Source: WQUF01 sp031549885 (GTDB lineage: Bacteria > Bacillota > Clostridia > Clostridiales > Clostridiaceae). From it: a stretch of DNA of 46,738 bases. Below are positions 25,966-34,412 of this stretch, in pieces. The position numbers and the translations under genes were made by a program. The notes beneath the pieces were generated by a model. The model was not told the origin of the DNA. It saw nothing but the letters and a program-made list of their open reading frames with translations, and did not search any database. How positions within the stretch are numbered: position 1 is the first letter of the stretch; each line of letters opens with the position of its first letter. Location: positions 1-46,738 of the forward strand of contig JAVBPD010000066.1 of assembly GCA_031549885.1 (NCBI GenBank), given 5' to 3'.

Positions 25966-26991
25966 ATGAATTTTATCGATTTAAGAAGTGATACAGTAAC
26001 ACTTCAGACAGAAGAGATGAAAGAGGCTATGTTAAATGCTAGGGTGGGAGATGATGTATATGGCGAAGATGATTCTGTAAATGAACTGGAGGAATATGCT
26101 GCAAAGCTTGTAGGCAAAGAAGCAGCACTTTTCGTTACAAGCGGTACTTTCGGAAATCAGGTTTCTGTTTTAACTCATACAAAAAGAGGTAATGAAGTCA
26201 TTTTAGGTGATGATTCCCACATTATTCAGCATGAAGCAGGAGCTGGAGCAATTATATCTGGTGTACAATTTAGAACTGTTGAGAGCGTTAATGGTATTTT
26301 AGATCCCCAAAAAGTTTTAAGTAAAATCCGTACAGAAAAAGATATACACTATCCAGAAACTGCCCTTATATGCCTTGAAAATGCTCATTCTTCCGGTAAA
26401 GTTGTACCAATTTCAATAATGGAAAAAATTTATACAGGTGCGAAGAAATACAATGTAAACGTACATTTAGATGGTGCAAGGCTTTTTAATGCAAAAACAG
26501 CTTTAAATGTAGATGTAAAAGACATTACAAAGTACTGCGATTCCGTAACATTTTGTTTATCAAAAGGGCTTTGTGCTCCTATTGGGTCTATAGTAGCAGG
26601 AGATACAGATTTTATTGAAAGAGCAAGAAAAAATAGAAAGATAATGGGAGGTGGAATGAGGCAAGTTGGTTTTATGGCAGCTCCAGGGCTTGTGGCTTTA
26701 AAAAAGATGACTGATAGGCTTTCTGAAGATCACGATATGGCTAAATATTTAGCAAATGAATTGTCTAAGATACCTGAAGTTGAACTTAATATAGATGATG
26801 TTGAAATTAATATGGTATTTTTTAAGATTAACACTAATAAGGACATTAATAAATTGCAAGAGTTTATGTTTGATAAAGGTATAAAAATAAATGGACCAGA
26901 CCTTAATGTATTTAGATTTGTAACCCACTATTTTATAAAGAAAGATAATATCGATGAAACTATAAAAGCCTTAAATGAGTTTTTAAGTTAA
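25966..26991 (+). CDS. ltaE: Low-specificity L-threonine aldolase
   Basis: A 341-residue PLP enzyme that splits threonine or allo-threonine into glycine and acetaldehyde. IDLRSDTVT at the start, GDDVYGEDDSVNELE, the PLP-phosphate region FVTSGTFGNQ, HLDGARLFNA and the Schiff-base Lys in CLSKGLCAPIGS are all present. Start behind TAGGAGGAAAT. It is followed 16 bases later by the tRNA-editing gene. Confidence 0.93.
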   Translation: MNFIDLRSDTVTLQTEEMKEAMLNARVGDDVYGEDDSVNELEEYAAKLVGKEAALFVTSGTFGNQVSVLTHTKRGNEVILGDDSHIIQHEAGAGAIISGVQFRTVESVNGILDPQKVLSKIRTEKDIHYPETALICLENAHSSGKVVPISIMEKIYTGAKKYNVNVHLDGARLFNAKTALNVDVKDITKYCDSVTFCLSKGLCAPIGSIVAGDTDFIERARKNRKIMGGGMRQVGFMAAPGLVALKKMTDRLSEDHDMAKYLANELSKIPEVELNIDDVEINMVFFKINTNKDINKLQEFMFDKGIKINGPDLNVFRFVTHYFIKKDNIDETIKALNEFLS

Positions 26992-27007
26992 AAGGAGGAA
27001 AAACGTA

Positions 27008-27502
27008 ATGAGCGAACTAGAAAAAGAACAAGTATACAGCGCATTAAAAGAAAAAGGCATAAATTTTGAAGTTGTTGAGCATGAAGCAGTTTATACAATT
27101 GAGGAAATGGAAAATTTAAATATAACTTCAAAAGGAAATGTAGTAAAAAATTTATTTGTGAGAAATGCAAAGGGCAATGAACATTATTTAATTGTATTAA
27201 ATAAAGATAAAAAGGCTAATTTAGTAAATATTCAGCAAGATTTAGGTTGTACAAAATTAAGTTTTGCCTCTGATGAAAGGCTTATGAAATATTTAAAGCT
27301 CACAAAAGGTGCAGTTACCCCATTTGGAGTTTTAAATGATAAAAACCATGAAGTTGTAGTAGTATTTGATAAAGATTTAATTTCAATGAAAAAGATAGGA
27401 ATTCATCCTAATGATAATACTGCAACAGTATTTTTAGATTTTGATGATTTAAAAAGGCTTCTAGAGGATCAAAAGACGAAAATAAAGTATATAAAAGTTT
27501 GA
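27008..27502 (+). CDS. ProX/YbaK-type tRNA-editing protein
   Basis: A 164-residue free-standing editing domain of the INS/YbaK superfamily that clears wrongly charged tRNA-Pro. The pattern (FEVVEHEAVYTIEEM, then VVKNLFVRN with the conserved Lys, and TKGAVTPFGVLND) is that of the PrdX/ProXp group, which removes alanine from tRNA-Pro. Start ATG at 27008 behind AAAGGAGGAAAAACGT, closely downstream of the threonine aldolase gene. Confidence 0.88.
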   Translation: MSELEKEQVYSALKEKGINFEVVEHEAVYTIEEMENLNITSKGNVVKNLFVRNAKGNEHYLIVLNKDKKANLVNIQQDLGCTKLSFASDERLMKYLKLTKGAVTPFGVLNDKNHEVVVVFDKDLISMKKIGIHPNDNTATVFLDFDDLKRLLEDQKTKIKYIKV

Positions 27503-27619
27503 TTATAAAATTTACAATTTTTACTATCTTTTTTAACATAAATAGAATTAATTACATAATAGAAAAATGATTTCTTTTATATTTATTAAATTATTTTTGA
27601 TTTTTCAAGGAGTATTGTT

Positions 27620-27883
27620 ATGAAATTTTTATACAAATTTAGATTTTTGCCTGTTTTTTTAGGAATTTTGTTTCTAATTGTTGGATTATATTATTCTATG
27701 ATAAAATCAGGATTTTCAAATCAAGGCCAAAATCTTGAAATAAGTGCAAAAGCTATGCTATATATGAACACTGGAGAAAATTTTTTTAGAATTGGGATGT
27801 TAACCATTATTTGCTGGGTGATAATATATATTATACAATGGTTTTTAGGAAGAAAACTTAAAAAAAAATATCACAAGCAGTAG
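27620..27883 (+). CDS. Small two-helix membrane protein, unknown
   Basis: An 87-residue protein with hydrophobic helices at about residues 8-28 and 58-80, a basic C-terminal tail (RKLKKKYHKQ) and a short polar loop. No domain recognised. The start has a good AAGGAG site. It lies 117 bases downstream of the editing gene. Confidence 0.7.
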   Translation: MKFLYKFRFLPVFLGILFLIVGLYYSMIKSGFSNQGQNLEISAKAMLYMNTGENFFRIGMLTIICWVIIYIIQWFLGRKLKKKYHKQ

Positions 27884-27911
27884 TAAATAAAATAAAAATT
27901 AATAAAAAATA

Positions 27912-28130
27912 TTGACATAACTTCAATAACGAAGTACAGTATAAATATGCTAAGCTTAAGGCAAGGGGCAATGCCAGTGTTAGTGCCAAAACTAAGTACT
28001 TCTTTTTATAAATTAATTATTGTATTTTCTAGGCAACTTTCCGAACCAGAGCCGTGAACATATAAAAGAAGAGTTTTAAGTAAAGTGCCAATACCAGGGC
28101 TAATTGTTTTTAAATTAAAATTAACTAAGA
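27912..28130 (+). other. Unexplained structured intergenic stretch, candidate small RNA
   Basis: About 220 bases with no gene. TTGACA (27912-27917), 17 bases, then TACAGT (27935-27940) resembles a promoter on the plus strand. Downstream, CTAA...GGCA-AGGGGCAA-TGCC...TTAG (27950-27983 region) can form a hairpin; TACTTCTTTTTA follows. A second part near 28030-28112 repeats a related core: CAATGCCAGTGTTAG in the first part, CAATACCAGGGCTAA in the second, and both parts have GTGCCAA. It fits no riboswitch family I know. It could be one or two small RNAs, or decayed DNA. Confidence 0.4.
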
Positions 28131-28149
28131 TATATTAATTATTGAAATA

Positions 28150-28180
28150 AAAAATTCAGCATTTTACATGCTGAATTTTT
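28150..28180 (-). terminator. Terminator of the CtpA-like gene
   Basis: AAAAATTCAGCAT (28150-28162) and ATGCTGAATTTTT (28168-28180) form a 13-base stem immediately after the protease stop codon; the T-run is on the minus-strand side. Confidence 0.85.
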
Positions 28181-29374
28181 TTATAATTTGCTATTTATGG
28201 TTTCTAAAGCTTTGTTGAATTGAGGGTCTTTATCTCTTGAATATACTTGTTTTAATAGATCATCAGGATATTCTACATTGATATCTGGGTTAAATCCTGT
28301 TCCTTGTATATTGTTTCCAGATGGGGTGTAATATTTGCATATTGTTACCTTAAGTGCAGTTCCATCGCCATAGGAATGAGTAGTTTGCACAATACCTTTG
28401 CCAAAAGATTTTGTTCCAACTGTAGTCGCCAATTTATAATCAATCATGGCACCTATTAATATTTCTGAAGCTGATGCTGAATTTCCATTCATAAGGATTA
28501 CCATAGGTAATCCTATAAAATCTCCACCAGATGATGTTAATTTTTCTTCCTCTGAGCTTTTACCTTTAGTGCTTACAACTATATCGCCTTTTTTAATGAA
28601 ATTTGAAGACATCTTAACACATTGATCTACAAGCCCACCTGGGTTATCTCTAAGGTCTAAAATAAGTCCTTTCATATTTTTGCTTTTTAAATCATTTAAA
28701 GAATTTTTAAAATTATCTGCTGTGTTTTCATCAAACATAGAAACCTTTATATAGCCTACTTTATCATTTATCATTTCAGAGGATACAGTGTTTACCGTTA
28801 CAACTGCTCTTTTCATTGTTAATACTTTATTTCCTTCACCTTCTCTATAAATGGTTACATTAACTTCAGTACCTTCCTTACCTCTCATTAGTGAGACTGC
28901 TTTATCTGAACTTGATGCATCTACATCAGTATCTTCAACTTTAACTATGTAGTCATTTGTCTTCATACCAGCTTTTTCTGCTGGAGAATTTTTAAATACA
29001 TCTACAACTACTATTTTATTTATATCTTGGTTTGCAAGTATTTGAACTCCAATACCACTAAATTTTCCAGATGCTTGACTTGTAAAATCCGCAAACTCTT
29101 TTTCGTCCATATAAACTGTATAGGGATCTCCTAACGAATCTGCCATGCCTTTTAATGCTCCATCTATTAATTTTGACTCATCAACATTTCCATCATACAT
29201 TTTTTCTAAATCTTTTCTGACTTGGTCTAATTTGCTATATAGGCCACTTGATGCAACATTTGGTGGCCCAAATATGTTTCTTATAAATATTCCACCAAAA
29301 AGAAATGAAAAAATATTTGTAAACAATAATAGTACAACAAAACCTATAATTAAAACCTTTTTGTCTTGTTTCAT
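28181..29374 (-). CDS. ctpA: CtpA-like S41 carboxyl-terminal protease
   Basis: A 397-residue membrane-anchored protease. One hydrophobic helix at residues 6-28 anchors it; the PDZ domain has GKFSGIGVQI and SPAEKAGMKTNDYIV; the serine is in GNSASASEIL and the lysine in KSFGKGIVQTT, the Ser/Lys dyad of family S41. It cuts C-terminal tails of extracytoplasmic proteins, possibly in spore signalling or cell-wall control. Start ATG at 29374 behind AAAGGAGCATATTTT. Single gene, divergent from the hydrolase gene. Confidence 0.93.
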   Translation of the reverse strand: MKQDKKVLIIGFVVLLLFTNIFSFLFGGIFIRNIFGPPNVASSGLYSKLDQVRKDLEKMYDGNVDESKLIDGALKGMADSLGDPYTVYMDEKEFADFTSQASGKFSGIGVQILANQDINKIVVVDVFKNSPAEKAGMKTNDYIVKVEDTDVDASSSDKAVSLMRGKEGTEVNVTIYREGEGNKVLTMKRAVVTVNTVSSEMINDKVGYIKVSMFDENTADNFKNSLNDLKSKNMKGLILDLRDNPGGLVDQCVKMSSNFIKKGDIVVSTKGKSSEEEKLTSSGGDFIGLPMVILMNGNSASASEILIGAMIDYKLATTVGTKSFGKGIVQTTHSYGDGTALKVTICKYYTPSGNNIQGTGFNPDINVEYPDDLLKQVYSRDKDPQFNKALETINSKL

Positions 29375-29591
29375 AAAATATGCTCCTTTAATTAATATCT
29401 CTTATTAAATATAACACAGGTACTTTTATTTGTATCAAAATAAATAAAATAATTTTATTATATTTTATATTATGATCATTAGTAGAATTAATTAATATAA
29501 AATTTAAAAATTGCCAAGTTATAAAGATTAGAATAAAAATTTATTTAGTGTTATGATATTTAAAAGAACATAATTTAAGGAGGGAGCAGTT

Positions 29592-30425
29592 GTGAGATCA
29601 TTTATTTCAGAAGAATCTAAAGATAAGGTTTTAAATTATTATGATATGCTTTTAGAAAAGATTTCAGTAAAATACAGTAAATTGAATATTCAAAGCCGTT
29701 TTGGAGATACATTTTGCATCGCAGCAGGAGAAGATACAGCACCGTCTATTATATTTTTGCATTCTGGAAATATGAATTCAGCTATGTGGGTTGAGTATAT
29801 TTCAAGTTTTAGTAAACATTTTAGAGTATATGCATTAGATATGCCTGGTGAACCAGGAAAAAGTATAGATAACAGGCTTTCTTATGATACTGATGATTAT
29901 ATAGAGTGGCTTTCTGATGTATTAGATTTTTTATACATAAAAAACACAATGTTAATTGGATCTTCACTTGGGGCTTTTGTAGCTGCTAAATTTTCAAGTC
30001 AAAAACCTGAAAAAATATCTAAGCTTGTTTTAATATCTCCTCTTGGAATTGTGCATGATGAAAATAAATTTAAAGATATTGCTATTTCTATATTTCCTAA
30101 GCTAGAAGAAGGAATTGATAATGTTTTAGAATTTATAAATGAAGGCAATCCTTTACCTGATGTTATACTTAATTATCAAAAATTCATTGAAGCAAGAATT
30201 AATCAAAGAAAGCAGGAAGTCCCATTATTTACAGACGAGGATTTAAAAAAGTTAACTATGCCTTGCATTTTATTTTTAGAAGAAGGTGATAGCAATATTA
30301 ACGTTTATGAATTAAGGGATAGATTTAAGGCCTTAGTTAAAGAGTGCGAAGTTGTTTTAATAAAAAATCAAAATCATAGTTTAGATGATGTTTCTGATGA
30401 TTTATTAAAATTTCTACAGAAATAA
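29592..30425 (+). CDS. Alpha/beta hydrolase
   Basis: A 277-residue hydrolase. The nucleophile elbow is GSSLGAF (GxSxG), the oxyanion segment is FLHSGNMNSAMW, and the final His is in KNQNHSLDDV. The substrate cannot be told; bacterial members include esterases and C-C hydrolases. Start GTG at 29592 behind AAGGAGGGAGC. Single gene, sharing a perfect terminator with the convergent M23 gene. Confidence 0.85.
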   Translation: MRSFISEESKDKVLNYYDMLLEKISVKYSKLNIQSRFGDTFCIAAGEDTAPSIIFLHSGNMNSAMWVEYISSFSKHFRVYALDMPGEPGKSIDNRLSYDTDDYIEWLSDVLDFLYIKNTMLIGSSLGAFVAAKFSSQKPEKISKLVLISPLGIVHDENKFKDIAISIFPKLEEGIDNVLEFINEGNPLPDVILNYQKFIEARINQRKQEVPLFTDEDLKKLTMPCILFLEEGDSNINVYELRDRFKALVKECEVVLIKNQNHSLDDVSDDLLKFLQK

Positions 30426-30453
30426 TTCAAAGGGGATGATCATCCCCTTTGAA
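30426..30453. terminator. Shared bidirectional terminator
   Basis: A perfect 28-base palindrome centred at 30439/30440 (half-site TTCAAAGGGGATGA) lies between convergent genes. Strong stem; A/T-rich flanks give weak tails on both sides. Confidence 0.75.
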
Positions 30454-30464
30454 AATATGTATTA

Positions 30465-31604
30465 TCAATTTTCATCTAACTCTATTATATTTAATGCCCT
30501 ATAATATTCTTTTTTACTTGCATCTTTATATACAGGCATTTTATTTTTTTGAAGAAAGTTTATTAAATCATACACATCTATCCAAATTTCGTGCATTCCT
30601 TCTTTTTGAGACTCGTCAAAAATTATTTGAAGGCCAAAATGGAGGTGAGGGGTAGTTATATTATTTACATTTTCCTTAGAGCTGTAACCAGTCATTCCTA
30701 AATATCCAATTACATCTCCAGCTTGCACAATAGATCCTTCCTTTAAATTTAAATTAAAAGGATGATCCTTTTTTAAATGAGCATAATAATAATATCTTTT
30801 TTTATCAAAACTTCTAATTCCAATTCGCCATCCACCATATTGGTTCCATCCTATTGCTTCAATATATCCGCTTTCAATAGCTATTATAGGCGTGCCAACA
30901 CTTCCCATTAAATCGTTTCCTAAGTGCTTCCTCTTATAACCATATGATCTTGATACTCCAAAATCATCATAATGAGAAAAATAAAAACCTTTTGCTATAG
31001 GAGAAAAGCCCTTTAATCCATATTTCTTCACATAAACTTTATTTGAAGGATTGTCTTTATCATCTTGTTCAATTTCATAATACCCAACAAGCCCACCTAA
31101 TACAGCTATATACCTTTCTTTAAAATATGAATAATTTTTCATTTTCTTTGTAATATCATTCATAGATTCTCCATTTTGAATTCTTTTTACAACATCATCT
31201 ATATCTTTAGATTTCTTTCCATTAGGTATTTCACCCCAATTTTTGGCAGCACAATAAGAAATCAATTCAATCCATCCTACTGGATATTCTGTATCATGGG
31301 TTTTAATATCATATGCCAAAGCTTGTGCCATAACTTCTGAGGGAACTTGAAAATCTAACCATTTAATTAAATTTTTACTATTGGTATTATCTATAAATTC
31401 TTCATCATTTAATTCGGAAACTTCTGCATAATTTAAATTTTCATCATTAAAATTCGAAGTTGAAATGGTTTTATAAAAGAAATAAGGAATTACAAGGCAT
31501 ATAAGCAAAAATATAATTGTGGAAAGAATTAAGTTTTTCTTTTTTACTACAATAAATAGAGGATATGATTTCCTCTTTGTAAAGTTACCTAAAAATAATT
31601 TCAT
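30465..31604 (-). CDS. M23-family metallopeptidase
   Basis: A 379-residue membrane-anchored endopeptidase acting on peptidoglycan cross-links. A hydrophobic helix at about residues 20-45 anchors it. The LytM core begins near residue 225 with HLGNDLMG (zinc His and Asp) and ends with TTPHLHFGLQ (HxH). Other core parts are IGWNQYGGWRIGI and YYYAHLKKD. The middle domain before it is unassigned. The start is ATG at 31604 behind AGGTGATTGTTT; the TTG two codons earlier is not needed. It may act in sporulation or cell division. Confidence 0.87.
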   Translation of the reverse strand: MKLFLGNFTKRKSYPLFIVVKKKNLILSTIIFLLICLVIPYFFYKTISTSNFNDENLNYAEVSELNDEEFIDNTNSKNLIKWLDFQVPSEVMAQALAYDIKTHDTEYPVGWIELISYCAAKNWGEIPNGKKSKDIDDVVKRIQNGESMNDITKKMKNYSYFKERYIAVLGGLVGYYEIEQDDKDNPSNKVYVKKYGLKGFSPIAKGFYFSHYDDFGVSRSYGYKRKHLGNDLMGSVGTPIIAIESGYIEAIGWNQYGGWRIGIRSFDKKRYYYYAHLKKDHPFNLNLKEGSIVQAGDVIGYLGMTGYSSKENVNNITTPHLHFGLQIIFDESQKEGMHEIWIDVYDLINFLQKNKMPVYKDASKKEYYRALNIIELDEN

Positions 31605-32060
31605 AAACAATCACCTATTTAAAAATATTAATGAACAGTTAATTTTAGTATTAAAAATCAAAAATAATAAAAAATTTTTAGATTAATATATTATAAAATA
31701 AGTACTATTATTAATTACTTTGTATATTATTTGTTACATTTTATTTAATATATTGTAATCGTTATTTTTTATTAATATAATTTAGTAAATAGCATATTTA
31801 TTAGAAATATGAAAAAATATTTTATAATTACAAATATTTACTTTAATTAAATTATTAATTTAGGAAATAATGGGGGGTGATTGTTAGGATATTAATTTCA
31901 TTATTAACCATTTAAAATTTCCACAAATCACAATATCTTAATAATATTTTACCAAAGGGTTTATGTATTATTTAATTTATTTTTAATGAATAAATTAGGC
32001 TTAATATACATATTCCTGTAATAAAGCTTGTTTAAAAAAAATTTAAAAGGAGTGTGCTTT
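31605..32060. other. AT-rich gap without a recognised gene
   Basis: About 450 very AT-rich bases with no good reading frame. GGGGGGTGATTGTTAGG at 31871-31887 resembles a ribosome site but leads into no ORF. It probably holds the divergent promoters of the M23 and MscS-like genes, though no clean -35/-10 pair stood out. Confidence 0.5.
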
Positions 32061-33254
32061 ATGAATTTTTTACAAAACTTATTAGATCCAATTATTGGCG
32101 CTGTACCTGGTATTATTGGTGCTTTACTCATCCTATTACTTGCTTTTATTGTTGCAAATATCGCTAGAGCTATTGTGGTAAAAGGTGGCAAAAAACTAGG
32201 ACTTGAAAAATATACTGATAAAATTGGGTTAAGTGATTCTAAAGGTTCTCTTAGTTTCATAGGAAATATTGTATTCTTTATTGTATTTATTTTATTTGTT
32301 CCAGGAATATTAGATAAGTTAAACATGCAGGGTGTTTCAAAGCCAATTATGGATATGACAACAACTCTTTTAAGCTACTTGCCTAACGTTTTAGCTGCAG
32401 TATTAATAATTATTATCGGATTTTTTATTGCTAAAATGTTAAAAAATATCTTGTTAACAATATTAAATAGATTTAATATTGATAAACTCCAAACTAAAGC
32501 AGGAATTGATATTGATGAAAACACTATGAAATTATCTACAGTTATAGCGAATATTGTATATGTGCTCATCTTAATTCCTGCCTTTATTGCTGCATTTCAA
32601 GCTCTTAATATTACTGCTATTTCTACCCCAGCTTTAAATATGCTAAATATGATTATAAATATGATTCCTTTAATATTTGTGGCTATTGTATTAATATTTA
32701 TTGGAGTATTTATTGCTAAAATGGCTGGAAATCTTTTAGCTGGAGTATTGTCAAGCGTTGGATTAGATGGAGCCATTAAATCAATAATGGGAGAAAAGGA
32801 AGGAAAGATATATAATTTTTCCATATCAAAATTAATTGGTGAAGTTGTAAGATATATTATAATTATTTTATTTACAGTAGAAGCTTTTAATGTAGTACAA
32901 CTTGAAATATTCCAAAAAGTTGGAAGTGCTATAATTTCTTATATACCTTCATTAATCAGCGCATTTATTATTATTGCAGTGGGAATATTATTTGGAACTT
33001 GGCTTGAAAATTTAATTTTAAATAATACAAAAGCCTCAAAATTCATTGCTGGTACTGTAAAATACATAATTATTGTAGTTGCAGTATTTATGATGTTAAG
33101 CCAATTAGGACTTGCAATGTATATAGTGAATACAGCATTTATTGTTATATTAGGTGCACTTGCAATTGCTTTTGCTATTGCATTTGGAATTGGTGGTCGT
33201 GAATTTGCCCATAAAATTTTAAATAAATTATACGATAAGACAGATAATAAATAG
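32061..33254 (+). CDS. MscS-like/TM-helix-repeat membrane channel protein
   Basis: A 397-residue, strongly hydrophobic protein with about ten or eleven helices. Internal repeats such as VPGIIGALLILLLAFIVANI, LPNVLAAVLIIIIGFFIAKM, IPLIFVAIVLIFIGVFIAKM and IPSLISAFIIIAVGILFG fit the conserved TM-helix repeat (PF05552-like). The C-terminus, AFAIAFGIGGREFAHKIL, resembles the pore end of MscS-type channels. It probably helps cells survive osmotic stress, by analogy. The start is ATG at 32061 behind AAAAGGAGTGTGCTTT; an earlier frame from 32028 has no site. Confidence 0.83.
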   Translation: MNFLQNLLDPIIGAVPGIIGALLILLLAFIVANIARAIVVKGGKKLGLEKYTDKIGLSDSKGSLSFIGNIVFFIVFILFVPGILDKLNMQGVSKPIMDMTTTLLSYLPNVLAAVLIIIIGFFIAKMLKNILLTILNRFNIDKLQTKAGIDIDENTMKLSTVIANIVYVLILIPAFIAAFQALNITAISTPALNMLNMIINMIPLIFVAIVLIFIGVFIAKMAGNLLAGVLSSVGLDGAIKSIMGEKEGKIYNFSISKLIGEVVRYIIIILFTVEAFNVVQLEIFQKVGSAIISYIPSLISAFIIIAVGILFGTWLENLILNNTKASKFIAGTVKYIIIVVAVFMMLSQLGLAMYIVNTAFIVILGALAIAFAIAFGIGGREFAHKILNKLYDKTDNK

Positions 33255-33280
33255 AAATTATAATTAATAAAATTAACAAA

Positions 33281-33330
33281 AAAAGGGACTTGTTGCTAAA
33301 TTGGCTTAGCAACAGTCTCTTTTTATTTAA
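33281..33330. terminator. Bidirectional terminator
   Basis: GGGACT-TGTTGCTAA and TTAGCAACA-GTCTCT form a stem of about 14 bases with T5 after it on the plus strand and A7 before it. It ends both the channel gene and the convergent epimerase gene. Confidence 0.82.
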
Positions 33331-34327
33331 CAAGGTTTTCTTCTTTAAGCCATTTTATAGTGTCATATAAGGTTTGTTTTAATTCTCTGGGGTTAAAATT
33401 TAAATCATGTTTGGCTTTTTCATTGCTAAATAAGGCATTGCTCTTTAAAGTATATAATGAGTATAAAGTGAAAAGAGGGGGCTGTTTAACAATTCTATAG
33501 TAAATTTCCATAAATGGTGCAATAATTTTAACTAAAAACATTGGCAATTTAACTTTAACTTCTCTAGCTTTGCTTATATCATGCAAATTTTCAAGTAAAT
33601 TTTTCACAGTTATATAATGCCCAGAAAGTATGTAACATTCACCACATTTTCCATTTATACAAGCAGAAATTACACATGAAGCAACATCCCTCACATCAAC
33701 AAAGTCATATCCGCCATCAACATATGCAAATAATTTATTGTTTAAATAATCTTTAATAAGCTGCACAGTATGAGATTTTCCATTGTCATAAGGGCCAATT
33801 ATTCCTGAAGGGTGTACAATAACAGCATCTAATCCTTCCTTAATACTATTTAATACATGAAAGGTAGCTTCTGCCTTTGTTTTAGCATAGGCCCCAAAGA
33901 CTTTATTAGGAGAAAATTCATTTACTTCAGTAATTTTATTTCCCATTTCTTTTTCTTTTATAGCATGTACTGAACTTATATATACTAATCTTTTAATATT
34001 ATATTTTTTACAAATAGAAATTATATTTTTAGTACCATTTACATTTACATCATATAATGTTTTATCTACTTTTGAAGAAATAGTTACAATGCCTGCAGCA
34101 TGTATTACAAAAATCTCATCTTCTTTAATCCTTGAAAATGCACTATCAAGAGTTGACAAATCCCTGACATCACATTCTATTATATTAGCTGATGTCTTTT
34201 TTAAGTTAGCTGTATCATCAGTAGGAAGTATGAGCGCATAAATTTTGCAATTTTTAGATTCAAGCTCTTTAACGATATTTATACCTAGGTGTCCGGCAGA
34301 ACCTGTTATAATATAAGCTCTGCTCAT
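33323..34327 (-). CDS. NAD-dependent epimerase/dehydratase (extended SDR)
   Basis: A 334-residue extended short-chain dehydrogenase. TGSAGHLG at residues 8-15 binds NAD(P), SSVHA holds the catalytic Ser, and YAKTKAEA has the YxxxK pair. The C-terminal part resembles dihydroflavonol-4-reductase-like SDRs; sugar-nucleotide epimerases are the other option. Start ATG behind AAGGAGGTTTTTTT. It is single and lies downstream of the hydrogenase operon's terminator. Confidence 0.87.
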   Translation of the reverse strand: MSRAYIITGSAGHLGINIVKELESKNCKIYALILPTDDTANLKKTSANIIECDVRDLSTLDSAFSRIKEDEIFVIHAAGIVTISSKVDKTLYDVNVNGTKNIISICKKYNIKRLVYISSVHAIKEKEMGNKITEVNEFSPNKVFGAYAKTKAEATFHVLNSIKEGLDAVIVHPSGIIGPYDNGKSHTVQLIKDYLNNKLFAYVDGGYDFVDVRDVASCVISACINGKCGECYILSGHYITVKNLLENLHDISKAREVKVKLPMFLVKIIAPFMEIYYRIVKQPPLFTLYSLYTLKSNALFSNEKAKHDLNFNPRELKQTLYDTIKWLKEENLVK

Positions 34328-34369
34328 AAAAAAAACCTCCTTAATAGTATTTTCTAATCTAATTATAAC

Positions 34370-34403
34370 AAAAAAAGGAGCTAATATAATATTAACTCCT
34401 AAA
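34370..34403 (-). terminator. Terminator of the hydrogenase operon
   Basis: On the minus strand AGGAG-TTAATAT pairs with ATATTA-GCTCCT, followed by TTTTTTTG, 10 bases after the hndD stop. Confidence 0.85.
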
Positions 34404-34412
34404 TTATTTAAA

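Noticed and set aside
27950..28110. Sigma-54 promoters in the unexplained gap
   Set aside because: TTGGCAC occurs twice on the minus strand, but the -12 element (TTGC) is missing at the correct spacing in both.
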